Shown here one piece after another: positions 13,372 to 23,400 of a DNA stretch of 64,000 nucleotides. Positions within the stretch are counted from its first letter, which is position 1. Each line of letters begins with the position of its first letter. The notes beneath the pieces are model-generated. The model ran no database searches. It was not told the DNA's origin and saw only the letters and a list, made by a program, of their open reading frames with translations. The position numbers and the translations under genes were made by a program. The DNA lies in the NCBI GenBank assembly GCA_914767715.1, contig OU612070.1:25904025-25968024 (forward strand), given 5' to 3'. This DNA comes from Membranipora membranacea. Taxonomy: Eukaryota; Bryozoa; Gymnolaemata; Cheilostomatida; Membraniporidae.

Positions 13372-14706
13372 AGTTTATCCAGTTGATATCCTAGAAAAGT
13401 TACATAAACCATATTCAGCTAGTTATAAACAGAAAAAAACCTAGAACTATTCAATACGTAATAAATGTGCTTTTTATTTGTCTTCTCATTAGGCTCAAAG
13501 AATATACAAAGAGTTGATTGGTTTCCAAAAAGACTGAATAAACTGAGTTACTGCAATACTCCATTTCAAAATGATTACACATAATAACCAAACCTTGCTG
13601 CATAAGGATTTGAAGGAGACCAGCTACATCTCATTATATTGCACATGATAACCAAATATAGATGAATGTCGCATTCATGAACAACAGCAGTTTCGGAAAT
13701 TACATGTCAAAGTTCTCCTAAGCAAAAGTTCTAACGGCATTTATAATTGGTAATTATATAAATGATCTACTGTGTGTGAGTAGAGGGCTCTGTAGAGTAA
13801 GAATGACTTAGTGTTGTTAGGTTTCCGCTTTTATAGGGGACATGAGGATGTCTGCATGTCACAATATGCCACTGTCATTGACGTACATAAAATTATATTT
13901 AGTCAAAATATAGTACCAGGATGTCTCACCAATTTCAGAATGTCAAAATTCATATACATGACAGGACATTGAATGGTGTATTAATTTTAATAAAGAGTCC
14001 CTCTGATGAGTCCCTGTGAACAGTTATCACTCTTAGAATATCATGCAAGCTCTATGTTACATTTTTCAAATGGCTCAGCAGGAAATGGACAAAGATATAC
14101 AAATCAATTGCATGTTGTTGTACTTAGAGGCATAATTATAGCAGATTTCTACTAGGATCCGAAACGATAAAAAAATGCATACACCAAATATTATCTAGGA
14201 ATAAAAGTATTTATGAAAATCAAGAGCTGAACAATTTGCATTGTTAGTGACGAAATTATTTCTGGTATCCTTTAGTTTAGGTGATTTTGGTGACAGAGTT
14301 TATCATCAGCTACTTGATGTAGAGGGGATTATTCTCTATCTGTCAAATGATTGTATATGATGGTTGACTGGTAAAGAAGGCTTCTGTCTATCAAGCTTTT
14401 ATAGGTGTGCTAAACAGTTGGCTTGATGGCCCAAATATCTAAGGTTGCTCATAATGTGAATCGTTGGTGGTGAGCTGTTCATGTCCCCATGTTGGTGATT
14501 AGGAGAAAAGGATAGCTCGGAAACTCACTGCTATTTGAGAGCAATTTATTTTTCAACAGTCCTCTACAACATATACCTAAGATCCCTAAAGAAGTATATT
14601 TTAAATAGCTTTCTCTGAATCACCATGTAAAAATGGTGATGTCGATTATAAATCCTTTTCTTTCATCCGTTTGCAACCCAGCAAAAAATAACAATAATAT
14701 TATGGT
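13372..14706. other. 5' flank of the peptide gene, end of block A
   Basis: No gene is visible. The minus-strand sequence CTTTTCTAG just upstream of the start region could be the acceptor of an intron in the 5' UTR, which would place the promoter further right. The duplicated sequence ends at TATGGT (14,701-14,706). Confidence 0.45.
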
Positions 14707-16740
14707 GTATAGCTTGAAAGTTGGACCTTTCCAAAAACTTGGAAATCAGTCTTTAGGATAATACAGACTCAAATAGGACCTATCACAGGTCGGTATGTCT
14801 GCATCACAAATCATCCGTGTAACTTATATAATTATTGAAATTTGGAAGGCATCCAGATCGAACATTGTCCCCACTGGAAAATATCCCCTTGATATCCTTA
14901 CTCTGTGATTAAGTCATCTGAAAGTAATTAATTGGAAAATTAAGCTGACAGTGTCAATCCCTTCTACAACTTTGCAATCGCTGACAAAGCATCTGGGCTA
15001 TCTTTTCAGAGTAGCAAACTAGTATCACAAGCCTTATGAATATTCCGTAGAATTTAACAAATACCCAGCAAACCCTAGCATGTATTATATCATGGTGTGA
15101 GCTTGTTAGATGCGAGTGTATGGTCCTGAGTTTTTAATAGTGACGTTGCTAATTAATGCAAGCAACCTATTATATCTTGGAATGGCAGTATGGCTCAATC
15201 TTGTTTGCGTGCCTTTGCTGTTTGCTTTTTATCACATATTATTAAACTAAGGTTTTCGATTGAGTTTATGATGGATGGCCAATTGGAGATGTCATTTTAA
15301 GTGTAAATTAGAAAGGCAGTCCTTTCCATGCCACCTATGAGGTAGCCTGAGTTAGTATCGTTGTCCTATAATGTGGCAGAACTCCCCCACAATTATTTTC
15401 AGTGAAAACAGCCATGAAACATAGCGCAACAAACATATATTATATTAAAATTGTGATACATTAATATATACTATATGAAAATAAGGAATCCTCCTCCTCA
15501 TGATCCTTCCCTGCTTGAATTCTAGCTGAGATCAAACACTCCAACCGCTCAGCCACGCTGGGCCGCTGAAGCTTGCACAGCCCAGTGCGAAGTAATCCGG
15601 GTGTTTGAATTAAATGATTTAGTGGGTGTAAGTTTGGGATGGATTATAATTACACTATTGTTCAGCCATAATAACCTAGCATTATAATCATCCTCACATG
15701 ATCCTAGAGTAATCACTCAGCTTTCTTTTCATATGGTTATACAGAAAATAGCTAAAACTTGTAACATGACTAAGCTACTCACTAGTCGTTGTGCAGGGCA
15801 CCAGTGGTGAGCCATTTCTGTGGCACTTTAATATTTACATCCAACTTTATTCATGGATATTTTGTAACGTCCAACATTGTTATGACAGCACTATTAGGCG
15901 AGAAACATCTCTCTGTATTTTACTATTTTTGTAAATTTACTATGATATTCATTGATTCGTCGATTGTATGTAATGCGAATCTTCCGAGTTTTATTATACA
16001 TTCAGTTACCAAGGTACGTTTGTTATAGGATGCCAGTAGCCCTCTAACGTCATCAACGCACTCGGCTAGTCATCACCTCTGATATCATAATGATAAGCGT
16101 CTACTCTGATTATTCACAGAGCATAGTTAAGATGTAACTCTGGCAATGTATTTTGCTTTTTATTAAATCACATTCTGTGTTTCTTTTGTATTCCATATGC
16201 CGATCCACAATTTGATGTAATTATGATTGTTGACGAACATTACAATTTACTTGATAATTAATTAGGCTACTATTCTATTTAGATAATCGGGGCAGTCTTA
16301 GATAACCTATCAGTATTAACTCAGCTCTATGTATTGGTGAATTTATCCTCCTAATATTTGTAAATTCACTATCAAACACGTTTTGCACTTGTCATTTTGT
16401 CATTCAATTAATTCCCTGGATTTATAATAGATGCTTCACAGCTATGACTTTGAGAATTATCATACGCTATAACTTATGTCATTCAATGGTACATCAATGT
16501 AGTACCACACAATTTTGCATATTTGTTTTATCACTGATCACTTTGCTTTTATTCCAGGGCACAAATAAATTGATGTGAAATCAAACTCATCCACATGTCA
16601 CTGTAGCCACAAATCTAATACACCAATACTAGTACAGGTACCAAAACAAAACAAGTTAAACCACCAATTAATAAAAGAGTGATATGTAAACAAAATCTGC
16701 CATCACCAGGATTTGAACTCGGTCGGGCCCATCATGCAAC
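14707..16740. other. Unique intergenic DNA
   Basis: No counterpart in the window and no coding signal. It holds a tRNA-like SINE head at 15,505-15,562. On the minus strand near 16,700-16,735 there is a B-box-like GAGTTCAAATCCTGG, possibly a second SINE fragment. A 79-codon ORF at 15,789 looks random. Confidence 0.45.
15505..15562 (-). repeat. tRNA-derived SINE head (partial)
   Basis: On the minus strand an A-box-like TGGCTGAGCGGTTGG is followed about 30 nt later by a B-box-like GAATTCAAGCAGGG, the spacing of an internal RNA polymerase III promoter. It does not fold into an intact tRNA by eye and lacks proper ends, so it is read as a SINE promoter rather than a tRNA gene. Confidence 0.5.
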
Positions 16741-16754
16741 AAGCATGTTAAAAT

Positions 16755-17215
16755 TGTGGTATGGTTATATATAATTGTTAATATATATTTGTATATAATA
16801 TATGATTGTATATGATACATGATTGTATAGAATATAGGATAATATATAAAGTTTTATTGAATACTATATATAATTCCTCATAATATATAATTGAATAGAA
16901 TATACGATTATTTATAATATTTTATTGTATATAAAATATATTTGTAAATAGTATATAATAGTGTATAATATATAATTATATATAATCATATATGATACAT
17001 TGATATATTTGAATATAGAATATAACTGTATATAATATATAATGGTATATGATATATAATTGTATAAAATATATTTGTAAATAATATATAATTGTATATA
17101 ATATAGGATTGTATAAAATATATGATTGTATGTAAAGTAAAATTGAATATAAAATATGATTGTTTATAACATATAATTGTATATAATAAATAATCGGTTA
17201 CATATTTATAATTGT
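16755..17215. repeat. AT-rich minisatellite
   Basis: About 460 bp of irregular repeats built on TATAATATATAATTGTA, with unit lengths of roughly 16-20 bp and many variants. Almost only A and T, with scattered G. Confidence 0.85.
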
Positions 17216-17274
17216 GGTACTACATCATTATATGAAAATAATTTGTTACACCCACTCACCTCCTCATTTTTTAT

Positions 17275-17478
17275 GGTCTCAACCGGGAGTTTATCCTGGG
17301 CCTATTGATTAGTGATGGAGCACACTAGCCACTCAACCACGCCTGCCCGATGACGCATATATTTAAACGGGACATGGTTGGGTAAAGTTACCTGTTGTGT
17401 AATTTTGTTTAATTTTTTCTTTTTTTAAAACAAAGAAGGCAAAAATTGTGTAAAAAATATTATATGCACATGCGCAAC
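17275..17478 (-). repeat. Dispersed SINE-like repeat, copy 1
   Basis: This matches 45,090-45,310 at roughly 90% identity. On the minus strand it has an A-box-like TGGTTGAGTGGCTAGTG with a weak B box towards 17,290, like a decayed tRNA-derived promoter. The match runs up to GCAACTGGTTTAACT, which in the second copy is where the 5' LTR of a retroelement begins. Confidence 0.65.
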
Positions 17479-17493
17479 TGGTTTAACTTATAT

Positions 17494-17526
17494 GTGGATA
17501 TATATGGATATGGATATGGATATGTG
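17494..17526. repeat. GGATAT microsatellite
   Basis: Short run of GGATAT-type units with an ATATAT variant, just right of the dispersed repeat. Confidence 0.75.
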
Positions 17527-17580
17527 TTTGCAACTATATAGAGCTATCTCTGTCAGGGCAAAGAACCACTTAACCTACCT

Positions 17581-17634
17581 CATAGGCTTAATAATAACCT
17601 ATTATAATAATAATAATTTATTATTAAGTCTATG
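17581..17634. other. 17-bp stem hairpin
   Basis: CATAGGCTTAATAATAA at 17,581-17,597 pairs with TTATTATTAAGTCTATG at 17,618-17,634 with one mismatch and a 20-nt AT-rich loop. It directly follows a 44-bp stretch (about 17,530-17,573) that recurs at 49,484-49,528. Confidence 0.6.
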
Positions 17635-18039
17635 ACCTACCTGTTACTCGCTCTCGACAGCCGTCTCCTTTCCTTGTTTGCGCCTAATGAGGATATCATC
17701 TGTTGACCATCTCTATATGGATTTCAGTTTTAAGATCCACTTCATTAATAACTTCTCTTTTTTTTACGTATGTCCTAAATATATGTTTAATCACATGGTT
17801 TCATCTTCATCCATTCAACTGTTTTGTTCTCCAACCGGTTTTATACTTGATACACGGTCAAACTCATAAACAAACACATTGTACATCTGAAATTCACCTC
17901 ACCTAGGTCATGCTTGTTGTGCCATGGCTCACATAGCAGGGAAGTTTGAACCATATGTCCCGCTACAGCATCTTCAAAATCAACACGCATTCCTTTCGCC
18001 AAATCTAAGTTTTTCCTGGTTTTTTGGTCACCATAGTTC
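17635..18039. other. Intergenic, no feature seen
   Basis: Short overlapping ORFs occur on both strands, but none has recognisable features or splice context. Confidence 0.4.
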
Positions 18040-18365
18040 ATCAGTAGGAGTCAGGCGGGTTAAGGGAAAGGACTTTTGATCATTATGATCCAGGTTCGAA
18101 TCCCAACGCCGGATGTTGCTTCTGATTTGACACTGGCAAGCAATTCATCCTAGACAGGTCTGTTTGGATCAGGACCATAAATGCGGAAGGTCTACTGGGT
18201 GCTTGCATGCCATTATAAAGATCCCCCTCTGCTTCTTTGATAAAGAGTTGCTGGCCACAGCAGGCAAGGGTTTAGGGTCACTACCCCTGACAAGACACCT
18301 TAGCATTGAGGAGCCCGTTAAATGGGGCGGTCAAAACCAGACCTACAGTGTATAAAGAAAAGAAA
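18040..18365 (+). repeat. tRNA-derived SINE
   Basis: A textbook B box, GGTTCGAATCC (about 18,093), lies about 40 nt after an A-box-like GTCAGGCGGGTTAAGG, giving a tRNA-like head. A ~250-bp body follows with unusually GC-rich sequence for this window and an A-rich end (ATAAAGAAAAGAAA at about 18,352). The length of ~320 bp fits a SINE. The family is not identified. Confidence 0.65.
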
Positions 18366-20078
18366 TATTTCCCGAGACAAATTGCACAAGTTATGTTGTT
18401 CATTTGGATATTTCCTGTTCCGGTTAATATTTCAGGTTCAAGCGTTACAGAATGGTGACTATCTTTACAGCACCGGATCACAAGTATTCCCAAGCGGAAA
18501 AATTGTAGATTGTAGTCAGCCAACAATCTATGAGCGAGTAGAGACCCTTATTTCATGAAGAGGGTATTTGAGGTATAGTAACGGCGTCAGCGGATTTTCT
18601 TAAAACCTAAATGGTTAGAAACTAACAAAGTACCCAAATAATTTAGAATATTTTGAGCCATTCATGTTATATTGCATATTTCAGTATTTTACCACAATTA
18701 TCACGAATCAGAGCGTGGGAAATTTGTTTGTGAATGAAAACGTCATACCAGGAGCGTGTAAAATCAGCTGATTGATGTTTACTACTGATCACAAGGAGTT
18801 GAATTAAGCATGTTTACAACAGATCCAATACCAATCACCGTTACTGAATACAAACAAAATCACTATCACAATAAGTGATAAATGTAAAAGTAATAAATAT
18901 GCCACCTTGCACTTCAGGCTTTTGATGAAACATAACATTTATTAGGACTACAGTTGACAAAAGCATTAAATTGGCAACCATTCACCTTTTTTGGCCAATA
19001 CATAATAAAAGTTACAATCTATAGTGTGGTCTTCAGTAGAATCAAGAAATAGATCACAACCTTTTTTTTTTACACTTGGCTCTAGATCTCTTGATGTTCC
19101 TATTCTTCTTTGCCAGAAAAACAGGCATTCTCTCTGCCACTTTGTTAACTGAAGTTAAAAGCTTCTGCACGGTCCGCCATGTTGTTATCATCAGGGTGAC
19201 CAAATGAGGTCGATCGGAAGCATATGGTTATTTCATTCTGTGTTAGTCTTATAACAGTCCAGAACATTGTATCAAAGCTTCGTTGATAATCGAGCGCGCT
19301 GGTTGTGTTCTGCCTTTATTTTTCTTATCTTCCCCTGTAACTTAGATGGACCAGATATCCCCTTTATGGTTGCATTTATATCAAACAGATAATTTGAAGG
19401 AGTTGTTTTTCAATTTTGAGCTTTTTTCCCGTTTTTTCTCTCGATTGTCTATTCACATAATTATCATATTAACCACTGATCCTTTCAACATGTCGTCATG
19501 TTGTGAGGTAGCTATCTAGATGGATTGATATATGGTTGTCCTACCTCAACAAAAGGGGAGACTAGTTCTGCGCTTCAAATTCTAAAATCTTTTCATCTAT
19601 GTCATTATAGCATCAGGTACAGCATTGTTTTACTCACCCTTCCCCCCCCCCCCCGTTGGTTGATTGTCATGGTTATGTGTGACAAATGCAACAGTTGCAG
19701 AAGTTATAGTAACATCTCTTACATCCCAACACCAAGTCATGATCTGACTGATGTCTAATAGCATTTGTTTCCTCTGGGGTTACGGAGGGATATTTGGACA
19801 CCCGATTGTGTGCAATATCACTCCACTTTAGGGAGTATACTGATTCCTTGTTGAGCATTCATTCAAAAATATGGTGTGAACAATTTTTGGTTGGACCTTA
19901 GATAAACAATTGTTTTGATGTAGTACCGGGAGGAACTGAATCATTATTGTTTTACAGGATCCTTATCAAAGATAACATTAACATAGACGCAAAATTTTAA
20001 TAAAATTAATCTGTTCTCAAAATATCCATGTAAGTAATTATAATGTTAATTGGCTTCCCCGAGTAACTTTTGATTCTT
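18366..20078. other. Intergenic DNA downstream of the transporter gene
   Basis: No gene supported. It contains a run of 13 C at 19,642-19,654. Short ORFs at 19,525 and 19,673 span that region and look random. Confidence 0.45.
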
Positions 20079-20084
20079 TTTATT
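20079..20084 (-). terminator. Candidate poly(A) signal of the transporter gene
   Basis: TTTATT on the plus strand reads AATAAA on the minus strand, about 160 nt beyond the stop codon at 20,246. It is the nearest clear signal. Confidence 0.5.
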
Positions 20085-20245
20085 GCAAAAATAAATAAGT
20101 GAACAATAAGGTCCGAGGGAGCACAATGATAAATGAATCACTTTGCCATTGTCTGCTTGTAGCTGCTTCTATGGCCACTTGTTAAAAATGGCACTATGTT
20201 TCTTGAAAGCACAAGATGAGATCACAGGTGTGTGGCATGGCACAG

Positions 20246-20445
20246 TTACAGTTTCTCATCATCGATGTAGGCACTATTACCCGCAGACTCTGTCTGGGTT
20301 TCATGCTGTGTGGAATTTGGTTGTAATTTTCTTTGTATGGTTGACGCGAGCGGTATGAGCAGGATGACAAGTCCACTTGCTATGAGAACACAACCAGCGT
20401 AGAGGTACACCACTCCATAGTCCTGTGACCAGTCATACAGCCAGG
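20246..20445 (-). CDS. Transporter exon 6 (last TMs and C-tail)
   Basis: Begins AWLYDWSQDYG, the usual MCT segment after TM10, then one long hydrophobic stretch and a hydrophilic tail ending at the stop at 20,246. The acceptor is TTATTGTTTGTAG on the minus strand. Confidence 0.85.
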
Positions 20446-23400
20446 CTACAAACAATAACCGCACACCGCAAGGTCAACCAAAGGTAGACATTAGAAGAAA
20501 CAATAATTTATTTCAATGGTTAGCTTGAAAATCTATTGGAAGACCAATGCGTATAACTGCATTATCCTCCATACAAACTTTGTAAAGATTTTCAAAGGCT
20601 GACTTTGATTTTATGATTTTGTGCTAGGAAGAAGATTATCGCTTCCGCTTGAATGATACTGTACTGTATGCTCATCTGCTGAGATTGCTCCCACCATCAT
20701 GATGACAGCCTCCAGCATACTCACCATACCGAACCCTTGTGGTAAGTTATCCATACCTATCAGATCTGCAAGCACTGTAGTGCGTAATCAAAATGTGCCA
20801 CCTAAAATACAGCAGATATTAAATTATTTTCGTTTGTATTTTCTAAACTTACTGGCTGCATCAGATACATTCACATGTAGTGGAATATTCATATACTCTG
20901 ATAATTAATATGGTCATAACGTGTGTGACTAGTACATAAATTTGGATGACTGTATAACACCAGAATATTGTTTGTTCCAAACTCCACAATAACACTGAAA
21001 ACCTATGCAAGATTATTTTGTGAAAAGACAACCCGATATTTATATCAAGCCTTGATAATATTTTGTGGGCTTCAAAAACGGTTGGTTATATTATAAATAT
21101 TAACTTCCCAGATATGAATATCTGCCCAAATATTAAGTACTCAGTGCAATATCATGATGATTTCTCACAATGGCACTAGGCTGTAATCAAATTTATTATT
21201 TGGAGTCACAGCACAGACCAAATAAAGCTGGTGGTGGCTTACACTTTCAAATTCTCATTTCTCTGTTGTAAGTGCTTAAGGCTAGTCCTTATATCAAATT
21301 CTTGACACCACATCTATGTCATCTATATCTGTACTAATAAATGATTGTGTTATATTTACTCACCTAGAAACGCTCCATAAAGCATTGCGTAAAATATTTG
21401 GTGGTGGTACTCTTCTCCAAAATCAACAAATGACACCAGTCCCGCAAATATGAAAGCAGAGGCAAAGAATTGTGGCCTGAACTGTCGCAGTCGCTGAACA
21501 TCTGCTAATAGCCCATACACCATACGTCCTAATATACTGGCTGCTCCTGAGAGGGTGAGCAGCAGAGCAGTCGCCTCACTGGAATGGCCGAACGAGATGG
21601 CACGACTCGGTAGAAAGACCATCGGGGTGAAGTAAGCAAATCTCCACAGCACAGCAGACAGAGTGAATAAGCAGAATGAAGGTTTGTAGAAGAGTTTGAG
21701 CTCCATTGAATTCTTCTTGACATTTCTCATATGATCAAAAAAACTTTTCTTTGTCTTTATTTCTTTTTGCTCCCCATCTCCAATTCTCTTCAGTCCTTTT
21801 TTACCCTCTTTGCCGTCTTTCATGAGTTTTCGACGCATCAACTTTTCTGCTGGAATTATGGCAGCGCCGCATATCATTAACTGTAGAGCAACTCCTGCGA
21901 GAATATAGAAAGTGCCGATCAATCCCATAAGCTCCAGCACATACGACAAGAAGAGTGGAAACACCATCAGTCCTACTCCAGTACCACAGGAGACGATTCC
22001 ATTCACTAATCCTCGCCTCTTATTGAAGTAACAACTACTGAGAACACACGAGGTCTGGTAGAGCAGTCCCATACCTATCCCTGCATTAGAAAAAGAGTGA
22101 TTGATTACGACTTGAAAAAATGCTAAATCCAGACACAACTCAATATCGTTCTACAATGTTTTCGGAAAACAGGGCTACATGGCTTTATATGACGAGGTGA
22201 CGCTCATATGGATCAGAGGATAAACTATTGGGATGAGATCTCAAATTATAACAACTAAGAACTACTCTAGAAGAGTTAATGTTAGCTAGTTTGGGTAGAC
22301 TTAATGTTAGCTAGCGCTTAATCTTCGTTAGCTCAGACGGGAGGCTATATAAGGTTTTGAGGGTAAGTAAATCTTAACCATGGTTTAAATTAGCTATTTC
22401 AAGCATTTTTGAAATGGAAAACTTTTCACTTGCGGATATAATGGGTTCACCGATTAACAAGGGGCCTATTCAACAATCAGATCACTGATTCATACCTGCC
22501 AGGTTACCAATCCAGACCTGTCAAGTTGTCTCAGGGATTAACTCACCATTTATCACTCCAAACGTCAGATACAGATAAAGAATATCAGGTACATATGCAC
22601 TGGCTATAATACCGGCAGTCAGAATCAAGGAACCACTCGTGACCACTACACGAGCTCCAAACGTCAGCAGCAGAGCGCTCACTATCGGTCCTACAAATAA
22701 TAGGAATAGGCGCTGTATTATCAAATCACACCTAATGTACATGTAAATTCACTAGGATTTTAATTTGGAAATCAGTGGAGGAAAAAATTAGTGAAAACAG
22801 AAGAGGTATTATCAATTAGCTTAAGTATGGTCAAAAATGTATAACAAATTTCCCAGGAGAATTTTACCTTATATCTCCAGGCCTACTACTCAAAAACTGA
22901 TAGGCCAATCATTATAATATGTCATTTGTGCCCAGGAATTTTCCTAGCTTTCAAAATTTCACCTTGGCTTTATATTATGGGTCAGAAGCAGAACGAATAT
23001 ACTGTGAAAGAGCTTTAGGCAATGTCATCGACCATGACAGAGCTGATGCAGACCATTAATTTAGAGTGGCAACAGATAACAGATGACTGATAATATCTCT
23101 GATAAGAAAAGACCAATTTGAGTTTATAATGTGCAATTTCCGCAAACTGAACAAATGGGAAATAATGGGTCGTAAAAATGGAGGCGGCATTATAATTAAT
23201 CAATCACACCATGACAGATGGAGTGAGAGCCCTTGGTCGGGCAATGACCTACACACCAATGTACTATAGTGAGATACCATTTGTGATTAGCATTTATAGT
23301 TTCATTTCTTTAGGTTCCATTTCTGTAGTGCTTAAACTTTGCCAGGTTGTTAATAGTAACATTTCATTACCATCCACATTGCTGGGACTGTGGTTGAAAT

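Larger units (their letters stand above)
1..14706. repeat. Segmental duplication, block A
   Basis: This block matches 26,561-45,092 in the same order and orientation. Position 1 corresponds to 26,561, and the match ends at a shared TATGGT at 14,701-14,706 and 45,087-45,092. By eye, divergence is a few percent, with indels. Block A lacks a 2.1-kb segment present in B, has one tandem unit fewer, and lacks a short insertion found at 44,375. The match is already running at base 1, so the left limit is probably outside the window. Confidence 0.93.

Noticed and set aside
14003-14014. CTGATGAGTCCC (also at 44,256), like the first half of a hammerhead ribozyme core
   Set aside because: No matching stem II partner or GAAA segment follows at a workable distance in either copy.
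17275-17350. Possible minus-strand tRNA gene
   Set aside because: A and B boxes are only partly kept, no cloverleaf or anticodon arm can be drawn, and a relative at 45,090 shows it is a dispersed SINE-like repeat.
21529-21723. 64-codon minus-strand ORF inside transporter exon 4
   Set aside because: It is in another frame within a conserved membrane-protein exon.
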